Assembly: GCF_900090235.1 (NCBI RefSeq)
Contig: NZ_LT607750.1
Coordinates: 6,067,001-6,131,000, forward strand
DNA: 64,000 bases
From: Micromonospora echinaurantiaca
GTDB lineage: Bacteria > Actinomycetota > Actinomycetes > Mycobacteriales > Micromonosporaceae
Direction: 5' to 3'
Position numbers and translations under genes: made by a program. The notes under the pieces were generated by a model that saw only the letters and a list, made by a program, of their open reading frames with translations, ran no database searches and was not told the DNA's origin. Below are positions 53,151-62,741 of the stretch, in pieces; within the stretch, counting starts at the first letter, position 1, and every line of letters begins with the position of its first letter.

Positions 53151-56063
53151 GTGACACCTCCTGCGCCACCCCGTCCCTGGGTCCTGGCGGGCGCCACCGC
53201 CCTGGCCCTCGTCGTCGGCGGCCTGGCCGTCGTCGCCACCACCCCCGCCGAGGCCGCCACCGTCGGCGCCGGCAGCTACACCACCACCCCGGTCGGCCCG
53301 CTCCCCTCCGGCTGCGGCCAGCTCGCCACCAACCCCCGGCAGTTCGTCACCGCCGACGCGCCCGCCGGGGCCGTCCCCACCAACGACTGGTGGTCGTCGC
53401 TGCTGTTCAAGCGCACCGACTGCGCGTTCAGCGAGCCGCTGCACGCCCACCCGCTGTCGTACGACACGTTCACCGACGGGCTCGGCTTCTCGGCCAACTC
53501 CACCCCCGCCATCAGCGGCACCGCCACCGGCGTGGGCGAGTTCCACTACCCCTACGTCCAGGACATCCGGGTCGGGGTGGCCGGGCTCGCCGCGCCCGTG
53601 GTCCGGGTCGCCGGCTGGTCCGACTGGACGGTCACCCCGTACTGGAGCGACGGCGCCCGGACCCTGCGGGCCACCGTCGGGCACGGCCTGCCGTTCGCGT
53701 ACTTCCAGGCAACCGGCGGCGACGCGGTGATCAGCACGACCGGCACCCCGACGGTCTGGTCCAACAGCGGCGCCACCATCGGCTTCACCGTCAACGGGCA
53801 CGACTACGTCGGCTACGCCCCGACCGGGGCGAGCTGGACGGTCAGCGGCGGCCGCATCACGTCCAACCTCGCTGGGCGCGGCTACTTCTCGATCGCGCTG
53901 CTGCCCACCACGCCGCAGACCGGCGCGGCGGAGCGGGCCGGGCTGGCCACCACCTTCGGCACGTACGCGCACGCCCACGTCACCGGCACCCGCCTGTCGT
54001 ACGCCTACACCCCGGCCAGCGGCACGGTCACCACCACGTACGCCTTCACCACCACGCCGCGGGAGGGCACCGCAACCCGGACCGTGGTCAGCCTCTACCC
54101 GCACCAGTGGAAGTCGCTGACCGGCTCCACCCCGATCGCCCAGAGCTACCCGTCCGCCCGGGGCCGGATGAAGGTGCTCACCGGCGTCGGCGAGTTCCGC
54201 ACCGCGATGACCTTCCACGGGGTGCTGCCCGAACTGCCGGCCGTCGGCGACGGCAGCGGCGCCGACCTGGAGACGCTGCGCGGCCAGCTGGCCGCCGTCC
54301 GGGGCAACCCGATGGACCAGCGCGGCGGCGACACCTACTGGACCGGCAAGGGGCTGGGCCGGGCCGCCCGGATCGCCGAGGTGGCCGACCTGGTCGGCGA
54401 CACCGCCACCCGGGACGCCGCGCTGAATGCCATCCGCAGCACGCTCACCGACTGGTTCACCGCGCCGGCCGGCAAGACCGCGCGGGTCTTCTACTACGAC
54501 CAGAACTGGGGCACGCTGATCGGCTACCCCGCCTCGTACGGCTCCGACCAGGAGCTCAACGACCACCACTTCCACTACGGCTACTTCGTCGCGGCGGCCG
54601 CCACGCTGGCCAAGTTCGACCCCCGCTGGGCCGCCGACGACCAGTACGGCGGCATGGTCGACCTGCTCATCCGGGACGCCGACAACTACGACCGGGCCGA
54701 CAGCCGCTTCCCCTACCTGCGGGACTTCGACATCTACGCCGGTCACGACTGGGCCTCCGGGCACGGCTCGTTCGGCGCTGGCAACAACCAGGAGTCCTCG
54801 TCCGAGGGGATGAACTTCGCCAACGCGCTGATCCAGTGGGGTCAGGTCACCGGTGACACCGCGGTGCGGGACGCCGGCGTCTTCCTCTGGACCACGCAGG
54901 CCGCGGCGATCCAGGAGTACTGGTTCGACGTCAGCGACCGGAACTTCCCGGCCGCGTTCGGGCACTCGACCGTCGGCATGGTCTGGGGCGACGGCGGCGC
55001 GTACGCCACCTGGTTCAGCGCCGAACCGGAGATGATCCAGGGCATCAACCTGCTGCCGGTCACCGGTGGGCACCTCTACCTCGGCCACCACCCGGCCTAC
55101 GTCCGGGCCAACTACGCCGAGCTGGTACGCAACAACAACGGTCCGCCGACCGTCTGGCAGGACATCCTCTGGCAGTTCCAGGCGCTCGGCGACGGCGACG
55201 CGGCGCTGGCCAACCTGCGGGCCAACCCCGGTTACACCCCGGAGGAGGGGGAGAGTCGGGCGCACACCTTCCACTGGATCCGCAACCTGGCCGCGCTGGG
55301 CACCGTGGACACCTCGGTCCGGGCGGACCACCCGCTGGCCGCGGTCTTCACCCGCAACGGCGCGCGGACGTACGTGGCGGCCAACCCGAGCCCGTCGCCG
55401 CTGACCGTGACGTTCTCCACCGGCACCACGCTGGTGGTGCCGGCCGGCCGGACGGCTACCACCGGTGCGTACACCTGGAGCGGCGGCAGCGCCGGCGGGG
55501 GCGTACCGCCGACGACGCCGCCACCGACGACGCCGCCACCGACCACCCCGCCGCCGACCACCCCGCCGCCGACGACTCCCCCGCCCGGCACGCCGGACTC
55601 GCCGGTGCGGTACCTGCTCCCCGGCGGCGGCCTGGCGGCGGCCGGCGGCGCGGCGACCGCCACGGTGGCCGGCGCCAACGGCGCCAACCACGACGGCACG
55701 CCGAACAATCCGCAGGTGTTCACCGCCACCGGGCTCGACCTGACCTACGCCGGTGGGCAGACCGCCTTCGACCTGTTCCTCGACGCCGGCACGGCGGTCG
55801 GCAACGGGGTGCAGCTGCGCATCTCCTACGACCTGACCGGCGACGGCGGCTGGGAACGGGTGGAGACGTACCGCTACTTCGCCACCGACCCGGTCCCCGG
55901 CTACGAGCGCTACACCCAGCAGGCCGGCCTGCACTCGGCCACCGGCGCCCTCGGCAACCTGGTCGACGGCCGGGTACGGGTCGAGGTCTGGTCGGCGATC
56001 GGCACCAACCCGAGCACCCTCGGCATCGGCGACCGGTCCGTCGTCCGGCTGCCGTACTCCTGA
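53151..56063 (+). CDS. Glycoside hydrolase family 81 endo-beta-1,3-glucanase with C-terminal carbohydrate-binding module
   Basis: 970 residues from GTG 53151, 4 nt after gggagg (ATG 53139 contains that site). A signal peptide ends near residue 37 (TPAEAAT). The GH81 catalytic region spans about 50-745, with VPTNDWWSSLLF, DQELNDHHFHYGYFVAAAATL and AGHDWASGHGSFGAGNNQES followed by SSEGMN. These contain the family catalytic Asp and Glu residues. A PPTTP-repeat linker (about 780-805) joins a C-terminal beta-sandwich domain of about 150 residues (LLPGGGLAAAGGAA to SVVRLPYS) that resembles CBM56-like glucan-binding modules. It should degrade fungal or yeast wall glucan outside the cell. The operator upstream implies sugar-induced expression. 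Confidence 0.93.
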   Translation: MTPPAPPRPWVLAGATALALVVGGLAVVATTPAEAATVGAGSYTTTPVGPLPSGCGQLATNPRQFVTADAPAGAVPTNDWWSSLLFKRTDCAFSEPLHAHPLSYDTFTDGLGFSANSTPAISGTATGVGEFHYPYVQDIRVGVAGLAAPVVRVAGWSDWTVTPYWSDGARTLRATVGHGLPFAYFQATGGDAVISTTGTPTVWSNSGATIGFTVNGHDYVGYAPTGASWTVSGGRITSNLAGRGYFSIALLPTTPQTGAAERAGLATTFGTYAHAHVTGTRLSYAYTPASGTVTTTYAFTTTPREGTATRTVVSLYPHQWKSLTGSTPIAQSYPSARGRMKVLTGVGEFRTAMTFHGVLPELPAVGDGSGADLETLRGQLAAVRGNPMDQRGGDTYWTGKGLGRAARIAEVADLVGDTATRDAALNAIRSTLTDWFTAPAGKTARVFYYDQNWGTLIGYPASYGSDQELNDHHFHYGYFVAAAATLAKFDPRWAADDQYGGMVDLLIRDADNYDRADSRFPYLRDFDIYAGHDWASGHGSFGAGNNQESSSEGMNFANALIQWGQVTGDTAVRDAGVFLWTTQAAAIQEYWFDVSDRNFPAAFGHSTVGMVWGDGGAYATWFSAEPEMIQGINLLPVTGGHLYLGHHPAYVRANYAELVRNNNGPPTVWQDILWQFQALGDGDAALANLRANPGYTPEEGESRAHTFHWIRNLAALGTVDTSVRADHPLAAVFTRNGARTYVAANPSPSPLTVTFSTGTTLVVPAGRTATTGAYTWSGGSAGGGVPPTTPPPTTPPPTTPPPTTPPPTTPPPGTPDSPVRYLLPGGGLAAAGGAATATVAGANGANHDGTPNNPQVFTATGLDLTYAGGQTAFDLFLDAGTAVGNGVQLRISYDLTGDGGWERVETYRYFATDPVPGYERYTQQAGLHSATGALGNLVDGRVRVEVWSAIGTNPSTLGIGDRSVVRLPYS

Positions 56064-56122
56064 TCCGCCCGCCGCGCCGCCGGTCGTCCCGCGACCGGCG
56101 GCGCGCGGGTAGGTTGCACAGA

Positions 56123-57199
56123 ATGAGCGCCCGGGACCCCATCGCCGACCTGCGCCGGATCGCGTTCCTGCTGGAACGGGCGAACGAGGCCACCTACCGG
56201 GTACGCGCCTTCCGCTCGGCGGCCAAGGCGCTCGCCGCGTTGCCCCCCGCGGAGGTGGCCGGGCGGGCCCGGACGGGCAAGCTCACCGAACTGGCCGGCG
56301 TCGGCGACGTGACCGCCCGCTGCGTGGCCGAGTCGATCGCCGGTGAGGAGCCGGTCTACCTGCGCCGGCTGGTCGCCACCGAGGGCAGCGACCTGGACGC
56401 GGCGGCGACCGACCTGCGCACCTCGCTGCGCGGCGACTGCCACACCCACTCCGACTGGTCCGACGGCGGCTCCCCGATCGAGGAGATGGCGCTGGCGGCC
56501 GTCGAGCTGGGCCACGAGTACCTGGTGCTGACCGACCACTCGCCCCGGCTGAAGGTCGCCCGGGGGCTGACCGCCGACCGGCTGCGCCGCCAACTCGACT
56601 ACGTCGAGCAGGTCAACGCGGCGCTGCCGGAAGGATTCCGGATCCTCACCGGCATCGAGGTGGACATCCTCGCCGACGGTTCGCTCGACCAGGACGAGGA
56701 GCTGCTGGCCCGGCTCGACGTGGTGGTCGGCTCGGTGCACAGCGGCCTGAACGACGAACGGTCGAAGATGACCCGGCGGATGCTGGCCGCCGTCGCCAAC
56801 CCGCACCTGGACATCCTCGGCCACTGCACCGGCCGGATGGTCTCCTCCCGACCGGCCGGAGTGACCGGGCCGGGCGACCGCGGCCACCGGGCACGGACCC
56901 GGAAGGAGAGCGACTTCGACGCCGACGCGGTCTTCGCGGCCTGCGCCGAGCACGGCGTCGCGGTTGAGATCAACTCCCGTCCGGAGCGGCAGGACCCGCC
57001 GAAGCGGCTGATCCGCCGGGCCCTGGAGGCCGGGTGCGTGTTCGCCATCAACACCGACGCGCACGCCCCGGGTCAGCTCGACTGGCAGCGGTTCGGCTGC
57101 GAGCGGGCGGCCCGGTGCGGGGTGCCCGCCGACCGGGTGGTCAACACCTGGTCGGCGGAGGAACTGGTGGCCTGGGCCGTGGACCGCCCCGCCCGCTGA
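56123..57199 (+). CDS. PHP-domain phosphoesterase with helix-hairpin-helix N-terminus
   Basis: 358 residues from ATG 56123. The N-terminal 95 residues are the Pol-beta/PolX type helical domain (RIAFLLERANEATYRVRAF, LTELAGVGDVTARCVAESI with a helix-hairpin-helix). The PHP domain starts at GDCHTHSDWSDGG and has LVLTDHSPRLKVARG, GIEVDIL, GSVHSG, HLDILGHCTGR, VEINSRP and AINTDAHAPGQL, all metal-binding segments. It resembles the C-terminal half of bacterial DNA polymerase X without the polymerase core, hence a probable DNA-repair or histidinol-phosphatase-like phosphoesterase. A Arg-rich insert (GPGDRGHRARTRKE) lies before the last metal motif. Confidence 0.88.
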   Translation: MSARDPIADLRRIAFLLERANEATYRVRAFRSAAKALAALPPAEVAGRARTGKLTELAGVGDVTARCVAESIAGEEPVYLRRLVATEGSDLDAAATDLRTSLRGDCHTHSDWSDGGSPIEEMALAAVELGHEYLVLTDHSPRLKVARGLTADRLRRQLDYVEQVNAALPEGFRILTGIEVDILADGSLDQDEELLARLDVVVGSVHSGLNDERSKMTRRMLAAVANPHLDILGHCTGRMVSSRPAGVTGPGDRGHRARTRKESDFDADAVFAACAEHGVAVEINSRPERQDPPKRLIRRALEAGCVFAINTDAHAPGQLDWQRFGCERAARCGVPADRVVNTWSAEELVAWAVDRPAR

Positions 57200-57238
57200 C
57201 CGGCCAGCCCCGGCCGGTGCCGGGACCGGCCGATCGGC

Positions 57239-58222
57239 TCAGCGGGGGGCGGCCGCCTCGGCGACCGGCGCTGCCGGGGCGCCGACCCCGACCGGCACCG
57301 CCGGGCGCCGCCGGCCGACCAGGCCCTGCGACACGGCGACGCCGAGGAGCACCACCAGCGCACCCACCGGCTGGTGCCAGGTGAGTCGCTCGCCCAGCAC
57401 CAGGGCGCCGATCAGCACCGCGAAGACCGGAATCAGGTAGGTGACCGTCGAGGCGGTGCTCGCCCCGATGACCCGGATGTTCCGCATGTTGATCACGAAG
57501 GCGATGCCGGTGCCGAGCGCACCGAGCGCCAGCACGCTCGCCACCACCTCGACCGAGAGGTCGGTCGGCACCGGCGGCGCGCCGGCCGCCAGCGGCGCGA
57601 CCACCGCGAGCTGGGCCACCGCGAGCAGCAGCTGGGCCGCCGAGAGCGACACGCCGGAGTGCGAGCTGCCGGCCACGAACTTCTTCTGGTACGGGATGGC
57701 CACGCCGTAGCAGGCCGCCGCGCCGAAGCACATCAGCTGCCCGACGAAGTGCGCCCCGCCGACGCCCTGCCACACGCCGAGCACCACGAGCACCCCGAAG
57801 AAGCCGAGCGCGAGCCCGACCGCCCGGCGTACGGTCAGCCGCTCGGTGCGGAAGACCAGCACCGCCAGCGGCAGCACGATCAGCGGCGTGGTGGCGTTCC
57901 AGATGCCCGCCAGCATCGACTCGACCCGCTGCTCGCCGTAGCCGAACAGGGTGAACGGGATGGCCACACCGAACGCGGCGACCACGGTCAGGTGCGCCCA
58001 CACCCGCGGCTCGCGGGGCAGCCGGTCGCGCAGCACGGCCAGCACCACCAGCAGGGTCACCGCGCCGGTGGCGACCCGGTAGAGGGTGAGGTGCAGCGGG
58101 TGCAGCTCCTCGACACCGACCTTGATGAACAGGAAGCTGGACCCCCAGATCGCGGCGAGGGCGACGAAACCGGGCAACCAGCTGCGGAGCGCCGCCCTGT
58201 CAGGAGTGAAGTCCGTGGTCAC
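57239..58222 (-). CDS. EamA (DMT) family transporter
   Basis: 327 residues from GTG 58222. Ten membrane segments in two EamA repeats. The first repeat starts LPGFVALAAIWGSSFLFIKVG and the second near VGQLMCFGAAACYGVAIPY; each has a conserved end (PLIVLPLAVLVFRTERLT; VTYLIPVFAVLIGALVLGERLT). It probably exports metabolites or amino acids. A 12-bp inverted repeat spans its start codon, and the only Shine-Dalgarno-like agga touches the GTG, so initiation is unusual; GTG 58231 is an in-frame alternative. Confidence 0.92.
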   Translation of the reverse strand: MTTDFTPDRAALRSWLPGFVALAAIWGSSFLFIKVGVEELHPLHLTLYRVATGAVTLLVVLAVLRDRLPREPRVWAHLTVVAAFGVAIPFTLFGYGEQRVESMLAGIWNATTPLIVLPLAVLVFRTERLTVRRAVGLALGFFGVLVVLGVWQGVGGAHFVGQLMCFGAAACYGVAIPYQKKFVAGSSHSGVSLSAAQLLLAVAQLAVVAPLAAGAPPVPTDLSVEVVASVLALGALGTGIAFVINMRNIRVIGASTASTVTYLIPVFAVLIGALVLGERLTWHQPVGALVVLLGVAVSQGLVGRRRPAVPVGVGAPAAPVAEAAAPR

Positions 58223-58230
58223 TCCTGACA
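58198..58230. promoter_or_regulatory. Inverted repeat across the EamA transporter start codon
   Basis: Arms tgtcaggagtga (58198-58209) and tcactcctgaca (58219-58230) are perfectly complementary with a 9-base spacer. The GTG start at 58222-58220 lies inside the right-hand arm. As RNA it would hide the start; as DNA it fits a dimeric repressor site. Confidence 0.75.
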
Positions 58231-58379
58231 CTTTGCCGCAGGGGTACGACAAAGTCCCGCGACTTTCGGACCGGGTGGCCAGCACCACACGTCGCCCGCC
58301 GACCGGCCGGGTGGCGGCTGCCGGGGACACGGGCAACACGCTCGACAGCGAGGCCGTCCGGTCACGTAGGGTCGGGGCC

Positions 58380-60050
58380 GTGGGACGAATCGATGACCTC
58401 GCCAACCGGTACGTGGCGGACTGGGCGCCGCTGAGCCCGACCGGTGCCACCTACGTCGGCATCGCCGGCTACGACGACAAGCTCGACGACCTGTCGCCCG
58501 AGGGTTACGCCGCCCGGGCCGAACTGACCCGCCGGACCCTGGCCGAGCTGGACGTCACCGAGCCGGACACCGAGGCGGAGCGGACCGCCAAGGAGGCCAT
58601 GCAGGAGCGGCTCGGCCTCGACCTCGCCCGGTACGAGGCGGGCGAGTCGACCAGTGAGGTCAACGTCATCGCCAGCGGGCTGCACGACGTGCGGATGGTC
58701 TTCGACCTGATGCCGACCGAGGGCGAGGACGCCAAGGCCAACATCGCGGCGCGGCTGAACGGCTTCGCCGCCGCGCTGGAGGGCTACAAGACCACACTGC
58801 GCGAGGCGGCCGCGGTCGGTCGGATCAGCTCCCAGGTGCAGCTGGTCGAGGTGGCCAAGCAGTGCGACACCTGGGTCGACCCGAACGGCGACAACTTCTT
58901 CCACGGCCTGGTCGAGCGGCTGGGCGCCGACGGCAGCGTGGCGGCCGAGCTGCGCCGGGGCGCGGCGGCGGCCACCGCGGCGACCGCCGAGTTCGGCCAG
59001 TTCCTGCGCACCGAACTGGCCCCGCACGGGCGGGAGAAGCAGGCCGCCGGGCGGGAGCGCTACGAGCTGGCCTCGCAGTACTTCCTCGGCGCCAAGGTCG
59101 ACCTGGACGAGACGTACGCCTGGGGCTTCGCCGAGCTGGCCCGACTGGAGGCCGAGATGCGCGACGTCGCGGCCCGCATCGTCGGCCCGGGCGCGAGCAT
59201 CGACGACGCCGTACGGGCGCTGGACGCCGACCCGGCCCGCACCATCCAGGGCAAGGAGGCGTTCCGGGACTGGATGCAGGCGCTCGCCGACAAGGCGATC
59301 AGCGAGCTGCACGGCACCCACTTCGACATCCCGGAGCAGGTCCGCCGGATCGAGTGCTGCCTCGCCCCGACCAGCGACGGCGCCATCTACTACACCGGGC
59401 CGAGCGAGGACTTCTCCCGGCCCGGCCGGATGTGGTGGGCGGTGCCGCAGGGCATCACCGACTTCTCCACCTGGCGTGAGGTGACCACCGTCTACCACGA
59501 GGGCGTGCCGGGCCACCACCTCCAGGTCGCCCAGACCGCCGTCCGGGCCGACCTGCTCAACCGCTGGCAGCGGCTGCTCTGCTGGGTCTCCGGGCACGGC
59601 GAGGGCTGGGCGCTCTACTCGGAGCGGCTGATGGACGACCTGGGCTACCTGGAGGACCCGGGCGACAAGCTCGGCATGCTCGACGGGCAGGCGATGCGGG
59701 CCGCCCGGGTGATCGTCGACATCGGCATGCACCTGGAGCTGGAGATCCCCCGGGACAACCCGTTCGGCTTCCACCCGGGCGAGCGCTGGACGCCCGAGCT
59801 GGGCTGGGAGTTCATGCGGGCGCACTGCCGGGTGCCGGACGAGAACCTGCGCTTCGAGCTGAACCGGTACCTGGGTTGGCCGGGGCAGGCCCCCTCGTAC
59901 AAGGTGGGCGAGCGGATCTGGTTGCAGGCCCGGGAGGACGCGAAGGCCCGCAAGGGCGCCGACTTCGACCTCAAGGAGTTCCACCGGCAGGCGCTCGACC
60001 TCGGCTCGCTCGGGCTCGACCCGCTGCGCAAGGCACTCGCCCGGCTGTGA
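58380..60050 (+). CDS. DUF885 metallopeptidase-like protein
   Basis: 556 residues from GTG 58380. No signal peptide. The zinc motif HEGVPGHHLQ (in TTVYHEGVPGHHLQ, about residue 380) is HExxxGHH, characteristic of DUF885, with a later Glu in GHGEGWALYSERLM serving as third ligand. The C-terminal LNRYLGWPGQAPSYKVGERIWL is a conserved DUF885 signature. Members look like M3/M32-like metallopeptidases, cytosolic here; a role in peptide recycling is inferred. It is monocistronic, divergent from the EamA gene. Confidence 0.92.
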   Translation: MGRIDDLANRYVADWAPLSPTGATYVGIAGYDDKLDDLSPEGYAARAELTRRTLAELDVTEPDTEAERTAKEAMQERLGLDLARYEAGESTSEVNVIASGLHDVRMVFDLMPTEGEDAKANIAARLNGFAAALEGYKTTLREAAAVGRISSQVQLVEVAKQCDTWVDPNGDNFFHGLVERLGADGSVAAELRRGAAAATAATAEFGQFLRTELAPHGREKQAAGRERYELASQYFLGAKVDLDETYAWGFAELARLEAEMRDVAARIVGPGASIDDAVRALDADPARTIQGKEAFRDWMQALADKAISELHGTHFDIPEQVRRIECCLAPTSDGAIYYTGPSEDFSRPGRMWWAVPQGITDFSTWREVTTVYHEGVPGHHLQVAQTAVRADLLNRWQRLLCWVSGHGEGWALYSERLMDDLGYLEDPGDKLGMLDGQAMRAARVIVDIGMHLELEIPRDNPFGFHPGERWTPELGWEFMRAHCRVPDENLRFELNRYLGWPGQAPSYKVGERIWLQAREDAKARKGADFDLKEFHRQALDLGSLGLDPLRKALARL

Positions 60051-60111
60051 GGTCGGGAGCCGGCGGCACACGAGCGGGTGCCGCCGGCTCCCGGGCCGGT
60101 GGTGGGGGAAT

Positions 60112-61614
60112 TCAGTCCAGGGTGAGCTTCAACGTCGGCCGCGCGGTCAACGTGTCGCAGGTGACGAAGGCCAGGTCCATCACCGGTTCGGTGAACGTGA
60201 GCGGGATCGGCGAGGTGATCGGGAGGCCGTCGGGCAGCGGCAGGTCCGGGGTGAGGGTCACCTTGATGCCCAGGATCTTCCCGGCGAAGCGGGTGGCGTA
60301 GAAGGCGACGTCGCCGCGGACGGTCAGCTGGTTGGTGGCGAATCGCATGGTCCGGCCGGCCGGGCCGGGTGAGCGGAGCAGGAAGTCGTCGGTCACGGCC
60401 TGCTGCATGCTGAACTTCAGCGCCCGCAGGCTGCCGTCGTCGGTGGGCAGGTCGACGATGCCGTCGAACCGCAGGCCGGTCATGGTCACCTTGGAGCCGG
60501 TCAGCTTCGACGGCGTGGCCGCCACCACCGGCTGGCCCGGTTCTGCGGCGATCCTCGGCAGCGGCTTGCCCGGCTCGACCTTGCCGGGGGCGCCGGGCTT
60601 CGGCGACGCGCAGCGCGGGCCGGGCGCGCTGGGCCGAGGGCTGGCGCTCGGCCGGGCGGTGGGCGTCACGGTCGGCGTCGGGCTCGGCGCGGGCTCGTCC
60701 TCGTCGTCGTCCCCGCCGCCGAACAGGTCGCCGAGCCCGTCCAGGATGTCGGTGATGATGTTGCCGCCGGAGCTCTTCTCCGGGCTGGGCGACGGCGACG
60801 CGCCGGTTGCGCTCGGCGTCGGCTTCGCCCCGCCCGGCGATCCGCTCGGCGCCGGCCGGGTCGGGCAGGCGGGCGCCTGCACCGGCGCCGCGCCCGCGAG
60901 CGGGGCGGCCTGGGCCGGCCCGGGGGCGGGCACGGCGAGCGCCGCCGCTGCGGAGAACCCGAGCAGCACCGGCAGCACGGCGTAGAGGCGGGGGTCCCGC
61001 TGACCCGGCAGCGTCGGCGGGTCGTCGGCCAGCCGGACCGTCCGGGCGGTCTCGTCGTACGCCGCCGGCCGCGGGCCGGCGTCACCCGGCACCAGTTCGT
61101 CGACCCGGGTCGAGCCGGACGCACCGCTCTCCGTCGCGACGGGCGGCTCGGCGGCGAGCGCGGCCGGCTGGTCCGCGGCCGGCTCCTCCGTCGCGGGTAC
61201 GGGCGGCGGGTCGCCGGCCGGGCCGGTGCCCGGGACCCAGGCGAAGCCGAGGCCGGCGCCGATCATGCCGAGCAGCAGGCCGACGAAGAAGCCGCCGAGG
61301 TTGACCCCGATCAGCGAGAAGACCGCGGTCACCGCGGCGACCACGGCGTAGAAGATCCGCTGCTGCGGGGTGAACCACATCAGCACGCCGCAGGCGACCA
61401 GGATGGTGGGGATCAACCAGGAGAGGAATCCGGTCGGTCCCATCTGGAAGGAGAGACCGCCCAGCGACATCTGGGTGGTGCCGAAGATCTCCAGGCCGGC
61501 CAGCGCGGTCAGCAGGCCACCCCAGAACGGTCGGGTCCGCCGCCAACGGCGGAACCGGCGCCACGCCGCGCTGATCCGGCCGGGCCGGGCGTGCTGCGGG
61601 TCGGCGGTTGTCAC
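60112..61614 (-). CDS. DUF6114 membrane protein with Pro/Ser-rich extension
   Basis: 500 residues from GTG 61614. The first 130 residues match the DUF6114 membrane domain: RTRPFWGGLLTALAGLEIFG, MGPTGFLSWLIPTILVACGVL and VNLGGFFVGLLLGMIGAGLGF, four helices. A long cytoplasmic/low-complexity part is interrupted by another hydrophobic segment (RLYAVLPVLLGFSAAAALAV). After a Pro/Ser/Asp-rich stretch there is a soluble beta-rich C-terminal domain (GSKVTMTGLRFDGIVDLP, RTMRFATNQLTVRGDVAFYATRF). It is encoded after the DUF6230 gene, its usual partner; the large C-terminal domain is longer than in Streptomyces homologues I know. Function unknown. Confidence 0.85.
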   Translation of the reverse strand: MTTADPQHARPGRISAAWRRFRRWRRTRPFWGGLLTALAGLEIFGTTQMSLGGLSFQMGPTGFLSWLIPTILVACGVLMWFTPQQRIFYAVVAAVTAVFSLIGVNLGGFFVGLLLGMIGAGLGFAWVPGTGPAGDPPPVPATEEPAADQPAALAAEPPVATESGASGSTRVDELVPGDAGPRPAAYDETARTVRLADDPPTLPGQRDPRLYAVLPVLLGFSAAAALAVPAPGPAQAAPLAGAAPVQAPACPTRPAPSGSPGGAKPTPSATGASPSPSPEKSSGGNIITDILDGLGDLFGGGDDDEDEPAPSPTPTVTPTARPSASPRPSAPGPRCASPKPGAPGKVEPGKPLPRIAAEPGQPVVAATPSKLTGSKVTMTGLRFDGIVDLPTDDGSLRALKFSMQQAVTDDFLLRSPGPAGRTMRFATNQLTVRGDVAFYATRFAGKILGIKVTLTPDLPLPDGLPITSPIPLTFTEPVMDLAFVTCDTLTARPTLKLTLD

Positions 61615-61694
61615 GTACGCCTCCTGCCGGGGCTAAGGGGGACGGGGCAGGGAACGGGCCCGCGGAGGACGCCCTCCGCGGGCCCGGGGTCAGC

Positions 61695-62306
61695 TCAGAA
61701 ACATTCCTTGGCGTCCGCGCCCACGTTCACCCGCAGGTCGAGACCGGTCAGGGTGAAGGTGCCGGCGTGGGTGGAGCGGGCCACCTGCTTGAGGTCCTTG
61801 ATGACGACGGTGTCGGACTGCTGCCCGAAGGCCTTCTTGTCGCCCTTGGCGCCCTCCGGCCCTCCGGTGAGGGTGGCGGCGTCCTGCCCGATGTTGATGT
61901 TCTTGAACTCGGCGTCGCCCTGCAGCGAGTCCATGTCGATGAGCAGCCCGCTGGCCACCGCGGGCTTGCCGCCGCCACCGGCGTTGATGGTGAGCACCAC
62001 CGGCGCGCCCGGCACCTTCACCGACTGGCAGAGGTCGTAGAGCTTGGCGTTGCGGATGCCGGAGACGGCCACCGGGTGCTTCGTGCCGTCCGACTCCTCG
62101 GCGATGCCGCCGTACTGGACGAAGCCCTCGCCGCGCAGTTCCGAGGCGGAGACCTTGAAGGTCTGGCCGGAGACGGCGAACGAGGCGGCGATCGCGCCGT
62201 TGGCCATGCCGAAGACGATCGCGCCGGCGACGGCCGTCGCGGGCACCATCAGGGCGGCGAAGCGCCGCCACCGGGTACGACCCCGGTTCTCGATCCGATC
62301 CTGCAC
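61695..62306 (-). CDS. DUF6230 secreted protein
   Basis: 203 residues from GTG 62306, behind gaggagg. An N-terminal hydrophobic segment (FAALMVPATAVAGAIVFGMA) precedes a beta-rich domain containing SFAVSGQTFKVSASELRGEGF, DLCQSVKVPGAP and LTGLDLRVNVGADAKECF. Two Cys may bond. It looks exported. The pair DUF6230-DUF6114 is conserved in actinobacteria and likely forms a cell-envelope unit of unknown role. An inverted repeat lies about 115 bp upstream of the start. Confidence 0.87.
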   Translation of the reverse strand: MQDRIENRGRTRWRRFAALMVPATAVAGAIVFGMANGAIAASFAVSGQTFKVSASELRGEGFVQYGGIAEESDGTKHPVAVSGIRNAKLYDLCQSVKVPGAPVVLTINAGGGGKPAVASGLLIDMDSLQGDAEFKNINIGQDAATLTGGPEGAKGDKKAFGQQSDTVVIKDLKQVARSTHAGTFTLTGLDLRVNVGADAKECF

Positions 62307-62688
62307 GTGCTCCTCCTCAGGGGGGTGTGGCGGCGGTGGCCGGTCGGCGAAGGTGCGGGCCCCGCACCGGGCCCCGGGCTCTGCTACCGGCGGGTAACGA
62401 GCGTGCCGATGATGGTGCACCTACGGAGGCGTAGGTCACAAGGCCCTAGCTACCTGCCAGTAACACGGAGGCGACGATCCGCGGCGTCACGGTTACGCTG
62501 CGCAAGCGATGGCCGCCCGAGGATCTTCGATTACGGCAGCAAAGCCGGCATAAGTCCTCGACGTAACTACCCGTCGTGGCGGCTGATCGACCGATTACAA
62601 TAAGGTAACGGATGTAAAGTAGCCGCTGCGGATTCGCCTCGCAGCGGACCTGTCGCCGGTCGGGAACCCCGCGCGACACGCACGAAAA
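62307..62688. other. Intergenic region with an operator-like repeat
   Basis: It precedes the DUF6230 gene on the minus strand. ACCTACG (62419-62425) and CGTAGGT (62430-62436) form a 7-bp inverted repeat with a 4-base spacer, flanked by ttgtga on the minus strand. 62575-62625 is unusually AT-rich (ttacaataaggtaac, gatgtaaagtag). A 14-codon ORF starts at ATG 62510 but has no ribosome site. No other gene is seen. Confidence 0.5.
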
Positions 62689-62728
62689 GACTGCGGGGTG
62701 GACCGGGATCCCGGTCCACCCCGCAGTC
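62689..62728 (-). terminator. Terminator of the DUF3068 gene
   Basis: A perfect 40-base palindrome. On the minus strand it is followed by tcttttcg, a T-run, giving a classical Rho-independent terminator 13 bp after the DUF3068 stop. Confidence 0.9.
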
Positions 62729-62741
62729 GTGCCCGCAGGCG

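Noticed and set aside
62510..62554. Short ORF of 14 codons upstream of the DUF6230 gene
   Set aside because: It has no ribosome site and reads away from the gene it precedes; chance is the simplest explanation.
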